From assembly GCA_029207755.1 (NCBI GenBank), contig JARCOQ010000026.1, positions 62,001-126,000 of the forward strand: a stretch of DNA of 64,000 nt, in the 5' to 3' direction. The notes under the pieces are model-generated. The model saw nothing but the letters and a program-made list of their open reading frames with translations, was not told the origin of the DNA and did not search any database. Below, piece after piece: positions 25,192 to 35,500 of the stretch. Position numbers and translations under genes: made by a program. How positions within the stretch are numbered: the first letter of the stretch is position 1; each line of letters begins with the position of its first letter. This stretch comes from Chamaea fasciata. Taxonomy: Eukaryota > Chordata > Aves > Passeriformes > Sylviidae.

Positions 25192-26245
25192 CGCCACCTT
25201 CCACCAGGTGAGTGTCGCCCTCACTCACCACCGCCACCACCATCCACAGCCCAGTTCTCCCCATATGCCCGCATCCCAGGTGGCGTCCCGGGCCCCCCTT
25301 CCGCCCCCCCAGCATCAAAATCCTCAGGGGACAGATCCCCAGCAACCCATGCTCCCCTCTCCCCAGTTCTCGCACCCCAGTTTTTCACCACCCGCACCCC
25401 AGTCCACCTCCCCCAACCCACCATCGATACCGATCCAAAAAACGCAGACCAGCTCTCCCTCTTTCTGCAATCCCCTGCCAAGTCTACCACCTGCACCCCA
25501 GTCTCCAACCAGCACAAACCCGCCCCCCAGCATCGCCAGCCGAGGGCCAGATACCGTCCCCGAGCAACTTGCTTTCCTGGCTCCCACCCCCTCTTCCCAA
25601 ATCTCTATTCCCAACCCCACTTATCACCCCGCTAATTACCCCTATTATATTTTTTCCCTCCCTCCCCCTCTCTTCTCTCGCCTCCCGGTGCCAATTAGCA
25701 AACAGGCAGCGAGTGTCGGTTCCTGGTTCGTTATCAGCCGGAGGTAAATAGCAGCTTCCTCCGTGGCGCCGGGCTGTCTGCGACCTACCGGCCCCAGCAT
25801 CGCCTCCTCCGGGCCCGGGTGCTGCAAGTGGGAAGCGGCTCGTTCCGGCCTCCCCAGCCTTCCTCCACTAGCATCCCACCCACGGAGCTCAGCATCCCAG
25901 CTTTGGACCCCAAATCACATGAGATATTTTTTATGATAGACTAATGATGAAGAGGAGGTTGTCTGTATATTTTTGGATTATGGAAGCGAGTCCTTTTTTA
26001 AAAGGTCTTTAAAGGGATGGCGGGGTGGGGTTTAGGGGGTCTTAGGGAGGGAGGGACAAACATCCTCGAATATGAACCAAACTCTCTGGGGCTGTGGCCT
26101 CGTGTATTGTGGAGCTCTATACTAGAGTATAACTTTTTGTACCTTTTGTGCAGGAAGGTGAATTTCTGCGAATGTGTCCTATACTTGCTTTATAAACTTT
26201 TTATAAAAGTTACAATTTTTACATAATAAAAATCAGATCATTGTT
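25192..26245 (+). other. ID3 3' UTR, UTR intron and poly(A) signal
   Basis: Exon 2 ends at 25207 with CAG/GTGAGT, so the next intron is in the 3' UTR. A likely acceptor is CCTCCACTAG at about 25870. The last exon is AT-rich at its end, with TTTATAAACTTTTTATAAAA, and carries AATAAA at 26225-26230. AU-rich tails like this suit a short-lived immediate-early-type transcript; that is inference. Confidence 0.7.
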
Positions 26246-28385
26246 TTTTCTCTTTCATCATTGGGGTGCACCCCTGGGTGGGAAAACAACCCCCTGGGGG
26301 GTGGGAGCCTCCCAAACTCTGATGGGAACTTCTAGTGTTACTGTAGGAATCTCCATAATTGTGTAACAGCATTGAAATGTCAGCTCAGGTATGGGAGGAA
26401 TTAACCCTGGGCTGCCGGCTCCTGGCCGAGGTGGCTGCCAGCTATTTTGGGTGCTGCTGTGCTTATCTGATATGGGAGGAGTGAAGATGGTGCTGAGCAC
26501 CATCTGGAGGTGTAGCTGGAGCCCTGGAAAGGAGGGGGAAATACGCTTTTTCCACTTTTAGCTGTGTGAAAATGGGCTGCTTGGTGCCCTGATGCTGGAC
26601 TTGACCTACTGGGCTGGAAGGGATGATGCTGCTCCTCCAGGATATACCCCATAGGGGTATAGGAGTTTCTGGGCTGCTTTTGCTGCCCCGGGTAGTATCC
26701 AGAGAGCAGCCCCTGCCCGGCCTGATCTCCTTGGGGTCAACACCGCAGGGAAGGGGTGTTGGGAGCACAAATGCTTTTCCCTCCCCTTGGGTAGTCCTGT
26801 GGCTTGCCTTTGTCCCAGGAGTAGATCTGACCCCCAGCTGGCTCAGCTGTGGAGCTGGATCATGCTCCCTAGAGAAGGCGCTGGTCTGCCTAGGATGAAG
26901 TTAAATTAACTTCACCCCCACCTGTAGCAGCAGCATCTTCATCTCCTGTGCTGGGCTCTGGTTTTGCTGCCATGGGCTGATGTGGGTCCTGCCCCGTGAC
27001 ACTGGGGTGTCCCCAGGGTGCTCCAGCATCCAGGGGAGCTGGGTTAGGGGCTGCATTATGGGAAGAGGAGGGAGAAGACACGGGGGTCTCAGAGCACAGA
27101 GTGATGCAAACATACACACACACAAGCTTCAGCCTCTATCTCAAAGACAGCCAGCAGGAGCTGGCACCTGCCAAACACCTCTTGTCCATGGGCATTTCCA
27201 CAGGTAAAAGCAGCACGTGGAGCTTCCAAAAAACACCACCTGGTCCAACTGGATCACCAGCTCTTGGGAACTTTCCGCTCTCCTCCCAGCTTCATGTCCC
27301 CAGCCCCTCAGGGCAGGGAATCCTCAGGCACCCCTGGGTGGGATGCTGTGACACGGGCTGTCCAGGCATGGTGGGAGGCAGGTGTCCACCCAGAAACCAC
27401 TGCATCTGGGAACACAGCTGCTGTTATGCTCACAGCTAAATACAGGCTTTTGCCATGTCCACTGGTTTTTGGCTCTGGAGGAAAAGGCAAGGGGTGGGTT
27501 AGGGGTGAGTGTCCCCACGTCGTGGTCCTCTAGCTGTGCCAGTGCTGATGCGCCAAAGGGATTTAAGTGGGATGGGTGGGAAAAGCACCCTGGGCATTAG
27601 CCAGAGGACAGAGATGAGTCTCGGTACCTGGAAGGTGGGGCTTCTTGCAGTGTGAGTACTCCAGGTCCTAACGAGTCCCCCATCAGGGGTGATGGTGGTG
27701 GAAATCCTGGGGTCATGGGAGCTTTAATGAGCCTATTTTGGGGCTGGGGTTACTGGGAGAAGTGGGGCTAGGCAGTGGTGGGGTGGGAGAAAAGAGTCCT
27801 GCTGAGGCTAGGCACTGGGGAGGTGGAGCGCGACTCCAGCCCCCGGGGAGTGGAGGTGGCCCCTGCCCCTGTCCCCTCTCAGGGATCAGGGCAGGGGATT
27901 CCCGAGGCCAGGGGCTGTGGTGTTAGGCAGGGTGTAGGCTCGGCTCTGGCTCCCAAGAAGCCTTCCAGGGCCGTTACCTTTTCCCTCGTGGTGGACTTAT
28001 CCCGGCGTCTTGCCCGGAACAGCCACCTCGACATTCCCAGACTCTGGCACAAGCCATGTTCAGACCCCACTGACTCCCTGGACTGGGCTGTCAGATGTCA
28101 GTGCTTTCTTTGAAATTCCTTTTTTCTTTTTTCTTTTCCTTTTTAATTTTTTTCTTTTCCCCTTAAAAAAAAACCCAACCAAAACAACAACAAAACAAAC
28201 CATCAAACAAAAAACCCCTCCCCAACTAAAAATAACTGCTGGGACTGGGATTTACCTCGGGGGGTTGATATGATGATTTACCCCGTCGGGCAGATGGAAT
28301 TTACCTCGGGGGTAAGATTTACCCCATGCAGCAGATTTACCCTGGCTGTTGTGGGATGCCGATGCTTTCCTGAAAAATCCTGACA

Positions 28386-28447
28386 TAATAAAATAAAATA
28401 AAATAAAATAAAATAAAATAAAATAAAATAAAATAAAATAAAATAAA
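28386..28447 (+). repeat. (AAAAT)n microsatellite
   Basis: About 12 perfect copies of a pentanucleotide. It lies between two copies of a duplicated segment, (CTAAAAATAA at 28226 and CTAAAAATAG at 28464), both followed by GATTTACCTCGGGGG-like sequence. Confidence 0.95.
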
Positions 28448-28559
28448 CGGGAAAATCACGCAGCTAAAAATAGCCGCAGGGGCCGAGATTTACCTCGGGG
28501 GAAACAGCTGGAACGAGAAAAATGCTCTTGGCCGAGTAAAGCCTGGTTTTACTTTTACC

Positions 28560-28985
28560 ACCCGAGCCACACTGCAGGAGCGCAGAAAAGAGGGTGAGGA
28601 GGGCAAAAACTAATACCGGGGGGGAAGTGGTGAAGGTCGAGCGCGGCCCCGCCACGGTGCCGGTGGCCCCTGGGCCGGCTCGTTCGCCTCTTGGCAAGCG
28701 CCGGAGTCTGATGCAATCGCTGCGCTGACTGAGGCGGCGGTTCCCACCTGTATTTGCCATTGTGTGCCCGGAGCTGTTTGCAGGTGTTTGCTGGCGCCGC
28801 GCTGTCTGAGCCGCACTTCCCTCCTCCTCCTCCTTCTCCTCCTCCTCCTCCCGCTGCCCCGGCCAAGGCCTGGCCCCCCTCGGCCCCCCCGCCCGGCTCC
28901 CCGCCAGCCGCCGCTGACACAGATGCTGCGAGCACACGCGTGACCTTGGCCAGGCGCGTTCACGCGTGGAGGGGGTTTCTGGCCG
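28560..28985. promoter_or_regulatory. Orphan CpG-rich block with a CCT-rich run
   Basis: CpG is frequent from about 28620 to 28985, including GCGCGGCCCCGCC and GCGCCGCGCTG. A polypyrimidine CCT-rich run lies at 28818-28852. It has the look of an unmethylated island or promoter but no coding exon adjoins it on either strand. It could start a non-coding RNA or act as an ID3/E2F2 enhancer. Confidence 0.4.
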
Positions 28986-29460
28986 CTGAGCGTGTGCACA
29001 AGCACGTATGTACATACATACGTGGTTACACTGACACCTGTGGTATGTCCATATTCACGTGCGTGTGAATGCACGCATGATTTTGTGCACTTACACAAAA
29101 CTTAGTTTTTACAAACACTGACACACGTCTGTGCACACTCACACGTGCAGACATGCATGCACGACTGTTCTCAGTTACACACACGTATGTGCACTCACAC
29201 GTGTAATACAGACACTGACACGTGTCTGGGCCTACTCACACGCGTGCATGCATTTACACCCATGCCCATGTGTACTTACAAAATGCCTACAGGCACTGAC
29301 ACACGTCTGTGCGCACTTAAAATACATGCACATGTACGTATGTATGTACATGCACATGACTGTTTGCACTTACACACGTACACATACCTCTTTGCATTTA
29401 CTTACACACGTGCATACAATGACATGTGTCTATGCACACACACGTGTGCATGTATACGCC
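28980..29460 (+). repeat. Degenerate CACGTG-rich minisatellite
   Basis: A variable unit built from ACACACGTG, TGCATGCA and CACTGACAC recurs across about 480 bp. CACGTG E-boxes occur at about 29056, 29140, 29195, 29219, 29406 and 29440, with long alternating purine-pyrimidine stretches. Confidence 0.75.
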
Positions 29461-30187
29461 GGAGGGCTCATCCTGCAAACCAGCCTGTGTAAGGGCTCAG
29501 CATCTCCTTGGCTGGAACTCCCAGAGATGCTGTGGAATTGGAGGAGGCTATTCCTGACGGCGTAGACCACCGTCTGCCCTGGCAGCCAACTCGCGTGTTC
29601 CTGTCTGCCCTTGTCTTCCTTCTCCCACATGTGACATCGGGGCTTTGTCCCACGGTGTGACAGAGGCTTCACACAAGTCCCAAAATCTGCCGGAGACAAC
29701 GAGGGGTGGAGCCGAAGCGGTGAGAGCCCGCAGCCGCGACTCGATGCTGCCGTCTCCAGGGCAGAGGAAGAAGAGCCCGGCTCACCGGGAAGGTTCTCCC
29801 CTCGGGAAGAACTGGGATTTCGGACTTCCTCTGGTGTTACCCTTGGAAACGACCAGGACTTCCCCCGATGCTTCTCCCGGCAAGAATTGGGATCTCCCCT
29901 GGGAAGTACCAGGACCTTCTCTGGTGCCCTTCGAGAAACCTCCTCTGTTGTCCGCGTTCCAGGCAGAGAGATGTGTGGCATTGGGCTGTGGGGGCTGCTG
30001 GCCACCTGTGCTTGACTAGTGACCCATCACATGTTCCTGGGACAGTTGTTCCCCCCACTCTGGGCAGAGCCATAGGGTACCATGGTCAGTGCAGTGATGG
30101 GATCTCTTGCCTTGCACCAGGGTAAGGAGGCTGGTCAAAGGGCTGGTTGGGATGCTTCAGGCCATCCACAAGGTCATCTCAGACCTC

Positions 30188-30262
30188 TGCAACATCACAG
30201 AATGAGATAGTCTCTAAGGTCCTTTCCAGTCCAAACCCCTCTGGCTTGTAGGGTGGAAGCTG
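30188..30262 (-). mobile_element. CR1-like LINE 3' fragment (tentative)
   Basis: The sequence CACAGAATGAGATAG is followed by TAAGGTCCTTTCCAGTCCAA, which resembles the reverse complement of the avian CR1 3' tail. It is short and diverged. Confidence 0.4.
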
Positions 30263-31945
30263 GTGCATAGCCCACCTGTCTGGACACCTTGGTGTCAGAG
30301 GAAGATACAAGTCTCTGTCTTCTGGTATGGGAGAGGACATTGCTGGTGGAAAGCCATGGCTGGAATGGCTGGAAAAGACTTATTGAGCAAATACTAGGTA
30401 GTGGGAAAGATGCCCTTGACTCCTCCCTCAGCTGTTCCTCAGCACAGCTGAGGGCATGAGGGTCAACAAGTTTTCCCACCTTCTGGGTCAGCCCTCACCC
30501 CAGTGAGGTCACACTAACAACATGTGAGGACATCACCTCTGCTTTGTCCAAACCGGAGGAGTTGAGGACACAAGCTGCCAGGCCCTCCCCGTACCCCAAT
30601 GTCCTTATCCCCAAGGGTCACCCACTGGAGCGAGCCCAAGGCAGGCAATTGACACAAATCTGTCCACCCTGCCGGGCATGGCCTTGTCTTTGTGCACTGG
30701 GATGGAGACAGCTGTTGCCTTCTTCCCACAGAGGAGAAGAAGGAGGTCTGGGTGTATTAATTTGCCAAGCTCAGCCACACTCCTGGCAAAGGACCTGCAC
30801 TGCCCAGCTGGGGCGGCTTCGCTGCTGCCAGGCCTTTTGTTCTGCCTCAGTCTCTCACAGTGGGAGGCAAATGTCTATCCTGGATGTGAGGCTCCTGGCA
30901 CCTTTCTAGGTGTCCCTCCCAGCTGAGTTGGAGTCTGGAGGTCTGATGCCCTTCCTCATCCACAGCATAGGCCATGCCCAGCACGTGTATCCGTCTGTTT
31001 GCAGGAGGTTTCTTCACACAAAAGTCCATCTCTGCGTATGATTATCCTTATCCCAGACCTGGCATGGAGTTGGCTCTTCCTGGAGAGGAGGATGATGGAG
31101 AGAAGAACAACGGGGAGGAATGAAAGGATAGAGGCAACCAGGTGATGGAGAGGAATCAGGGAATGGAGAGGAACCAGGGGATAGAGACAAACAAGGTGAT
31201 GGAGAGGAACCAATGGACGAAGAGGAACCAACTGCTGTGGCTTGGTGGCCTCAGCAGGATTAAACCCTGGCTTGTCTCAGTGGCTGTGGTGGCCTTTTAC
31301 TGGTGCCAGTAAGGGTCTGAGTTGCCCTTGCTCAGGGTTTTGCCATTGCCTCGGTGATTCCTGTTACTGCTGCACTCTGAAATACCCTGTAGGCCAGTTC
31401 GGATGCTGTTCATCCCCTTTTTCTCTCTCCACTTTGCCAGAGAGACCTGGTGCACTTCAAGGACGTAGGTGGGATGCATGTGGAACAATGGGTGGCAGGT
31501 TGAATGAACTGTGAGTGAACCAGAGGCCAGATCTCCTCATGCTGAGTCCCTCTGAGATCCCTGCCCTCCCCCAACAGCACTGTCCCCTGTCTGCAGGGTG
31601 GGGAGGTGCCAGGCAGCCTCTGACTGGTGGAGGCCAAAATCTCCCTCTCCCCTACGCCGGGTTGCTGTAACTGGGGGTAGGGTTGGGAGAACGATGAGAA
31701 GTGGGATGAGGATGAGAAGATGAGGACTGGGGCTTGATGGAGATGAGAGGATGATGAGGAATGCGGGTTGAAGGGTCTCGGCCTCCAGGCTAAACCCCAC
31801 CAGATTGATGGGGGGGGGATATCTTCTAAAAGATGAATAGTAACAGAAACTGTATGCTAGTCCCGATCTCCAGCCCAAATCCCTTCCACCCCCAAAACAT
31901 GCACCCCTACCCCCAGCCCGTGGTCTCAAGAAGGTCTCTCTCCTT

Positions 31946-32160
31946 ATTTGCATAAATGACTCCGCCCGCCGCGCGGCCTCTTTAAAGGGCCCTCCCGACG
32001 CGGCGCCACCGGCTGCAGCGAAGGGGCGGGGACACGGCGCCGACAGCCAATCAGCACGCGGCGTTTTCCGCGGGAAATCCGAATTTCGCGGCACGGGTTT
32101 TGGCGCTTAAAAAAAAAAACGGAAAAAAAAAAAAACGGAAAAAAAAAAAAAAAAAAAAAA
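31946..32160 (+). promoter_or_regulatory. E2F2 promoter with octamer, CCAAT and E2F sites
   Basis: An octamer ATTTGCAT is at 31946-31953. AGCCAATCAG (CCAAT/NF-Y) is at 32045-32054. A palindromic E2F-type site, TTTTCCGCGGGAAA, is at 32064-32077, and a second E2F site, TTTTGGCGC, at 32098-32106. TTTCGCGG near 32083 may be a third, weaker one. The stretch is inside a CpG island reaching to about 32790. A long A-rich tract with two CGG interruptions (32109-32161) follows. CCAAT next to E2F sites is the usual design of cell-cycle promoters and fits known E2F autoregulation. Confidence 0.8.
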
Positions 32161-32508
32161 AGAGGAGCGCTCGGGGGCGGGCGCGATCCGGCGGGAGCGG
32201 AGCCGGGCGCGGGGGTCCCGGCCCAGGCGGGGCCGTGCTCCGGCCGCCCCGGCCTCATACGGCTCCAGTGCAGCTGATTTTTGGGGCCGAAAGCGAATTT
32301 TCCGCCGATTTCGGCGGCATCGCAGCCGCATTCTTCTCTGCAGGTTTTTCGGGGGGAAATTGGGGACTGGCCAGTGGCATCGCCCCCCGGAACGCCTCCC
32401 CGCTCCCCCAAAATGGCACGGCTGAGATTGTGACCCCCTCCCGGCTACGGAATCGCGGGGTGCTCCTGCCCCCTTCCCCGGGCCGGGCTTCTTGGAAAGG
32501 ACTTTGCA

Positions 32509-35500
32509 ATGCTGCGGCTCCCCAGGGGAGTGTCCCCCGCTCCGGGGAGGGGGGGTACCGCCCTCCCGCCCCCCCCTCCCCACCACCACCCGAAGAAGGT
32601 CACGCCAGTGATGGGCTCCTGTGATCTGGGGGCTTCCAGGCTGGGCAGCTCCCCATTATCCACAGGCTGTTTCATCCAGGGCTACACGCCAGCAGCTGTC
32701 AGCGGCCCCGCTTCCCGGGGCGGGTGTCTCTGCGACACCCCCCAAGGCCCCGAGCTCAGGACCCTCTGTTCAGCCTCGGCGGGACGGCTGCCGGTAAGAT
32801 GTCTGCATTCCGTCTCTTCCCCCGGGCATCGCTTTGGGGGCACGGGAGGCTGGGGATGGTGCTGGGGGGGAGCTAGGAGTGGGTGACCCCTGGATGTACA
32901 GTCCCCTCCCTTCCAAATTTTGCAGCTTATATTGGAGTCTAGTGTGTCTTTCTGGGAGTGGGGGAGGGTGAGGTCTGAAATCAGAAGTCGCAGTGAAATG
33001 GCTCAGATGTTTCTCAACTTCCCCTCGCCTCTTCATACCCGCGGCTCTGGCTTCCGCTTCTTGGCCTTTTTCGGCCTCTTTTCCTCTCTCCAGCTTGCAA
33101 AAACTCCGGGTTGTGCCTCAACACCCGGTCAGCAATCCTAGGCCGTTTGACAAGTCCTTTCTACGGTGGGGAAATGAGGAGTGGGTACAGGCAGAGCCCC
33201 TGCCTGCTCTGGGCGGGGGGCACCAGCCCTGCCCACTGGCTCTCCCCACTTTGGAGCTGTGACCGCTGGGGTCACTCGGGGAAGTGGGGGAACACGGGAC
33301 AGGGGTGCTACAGCGTTGCTTTCCAAGCGTGGTTTTGCCCGTGGTTATAGTGAGCCTGGCAATGGCTGTTTTTTGTGGGTGGTCTCATCCCCCATGGATC
33401 ACCCCAAGGCTTTGTAGCTCAGACCCTGATGCTGGGAGTTGTGTAGGGGGTTGCTGTCCCGTATCCCTGTCGCCAAGCCGTGGGGTCACGGCTGTGTTTA
33501 CAAAGCCCAACACTGAGCTATAAAGCTAGCCCTAAACAGAGAAACTGAGGCCCAAGTCGAGTGCTAGCCCCGTGCCCATTGTCAGGGCACACAGGAGGCT
33601 CTGCCCAGCCTGTCCCTGCTCCCGGAGGGCCCCCTCCGAGTCCCCGGCCCGTCGCCCCCGCTGGCAGCTGGCCTTTAATTCCTGCCTGCTCCAGCCTGGG
33701 CACACATCCAGCCCTCACTGTGAGCCTCTGTTCTCTTCGGTCCTGGGAGGGATCCCAGACCCCAGTAACACCGATGTAGTTTTCCCAAAGCTTGATTTAT
33801 TTATTTATTCTCTTCCCCCCTCCCCCACTCTTTTCCCAATCGCTGATGCTCGGTGCCAGCTGGGGACATTGCCGCGGCGGGGGGGGGGAGAAGGGAGTGT
33901 CTTTGCTTCCCCCTTTGTGCCATGGCTGGATGCGGCCGTTTCGAGTCCCATCCCGAGGGACTTCGGGGACCACCTGTCTCCTCTCCGGCCTCTTTGTCTC
34001 CGAACCGCGTGAGACATCCTGCACCGCCGGGGTCTGTTGTTTAAGAAGACACCATCACTGATTGTTGCCCCCTCCCTTGAAAACACCCCACAGACTCCCA
34101 GTACCATTTCTGTGGATGTGCAGAGCTGGTTTTGAGCTAATGGCCCCTTTGTCAGCATCATCATCACCCACTCCAGTGCTCAGGGTACTCCTTCCTGCCG
34201 CTGTCCCCTAAATGTGGCCGGGGAGGGGACGGGCTTGTGTGACACTTGGGAACATGAAGTGCTTGTCTTTAAGTGACACCTGGGATCTAGAGGTTTTGGG
34301 CTAACGGCCTCTTTGTCATGACCACCATCATCATCATCATCATCATCATCACCCACACAAGGACATGTTCCGGGTGCTGCTGCTCACAACCGTCCCTTGA
34401 ACAGGGTCCGGGGGGGCTCATGTGACAATTGGGAACATGATGTGCTCCTCTATCCCCCTTGGTCGCAAGGACAGGCATCTCCCCGTGTCCCCATCTCACT
34501 TCCCGCTGCCATTATCCCATTCGCGGTGCTGAAGATAGTTTCCAGCCCCGGTATGGCACTCGCAGCCCTGACAGCTGGGGTTCCTGCTGCACACACCCTG
34601 TTTATGGCACAACCTTTGTGCGCAAAGCCGAGGCAACCAGATACAAGCCTTTCCTCCCAATTCTCAAGCAGGGCAATTGCAGCCGCTCCCACCGGCTTTG
34701 TGCCACATGAGTGATCTGGGATCACATGAAGGAGCCTATCACCCCGAGGGAAAGCAGGATGAGTTGTCTCTCATGGTCTAAAAAAGCCTTACATTTACCA
34801 TACCTTCTGATTTGAGGGTTCTGGGTAATGAAATGCATTTTCCTCCAGGGAAAATGTGTGTTTTGGAGTGGTTTTAGCCCATGCCAATCCTGTCGTGTTT
34901 GCCCATCTCTGGTTTCTACAGGGGCTGTGGAGTCTCTACAGGGACTTAGGACTATGCAAGAGCACTGGAGAGAGGGGTGTTTCTGCTGTGGGTTCCCGGG
35001 TCCCCACCCTGAACAAGGGCGTCCAGAGTCCACTGTGGTTCTGTATGGGCTGGCAGGGCTGAGCTGTCTGTGCAAAGAGCACCCAAGAGTGGCAGCCCCT
35101 GTGGGTGCTGGGTTGCGAGAGAACCTACTTAGCAGCACCCCAGACTCTACAGGGGTGACATCATCTCATCCCACCTTGATCTCATCAAAGGGTTCTGTGC
35201 ATGGGCAAAAGGGGGGATTTTTGGGGGAGGGATGGGTGGGGAAGTGGTGATTGTGCTGCTGCCCTTGGAGGGGGCTTTTTTGGCTATGGCTTTTAAAGCC
35301 ACTGTTCCTCTCTACCGGGGAACATCTCCCAGGATAGGGCTATTGGAGGGGATGCAGATGTCGGCTGCTCCCCAGAGCAGGGAGCAAGCAGTACCCGGGG
35401 TGAGGGTACTGCCTTCTTTCCCAGTTCAGGGTGGTCTCACTGTCCCCCAAATCTGGGATCATCTCGTGCCCTACTAGCCCTCAGCCACTCCAAGGAAGTG

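Larger units (their letters stand above)
26246..31930. other. ID3-E2F2 intergenic region
   Basis: No protein gene is supported. It holds a pair of MEF2-like sites in a duplicated segment, an (AAAAT)n tract, a CpG-rich block with a CCT-rich run, a CACGTG-rich minisatellite and a short CR1-like scrap, each listed separately. The rest is unremarkable GC-rich DNA. Confidence 0.6.

Noticed and set aside
25022..25747. A 241-codon proline-rich frame after ID3 exon 1
   Set aside because: It overlaps the ID3 intron, exon 2 in another frame and the 3' UTR; composition is just C-rich DNA.
32611..32793. The in-frame ATG at 32611 as the E2F2 start
   Set aside because: Its context is good, but the upstream start gives MLRLPRG, resembling the known E2F2 N-terminus; both remain possible.
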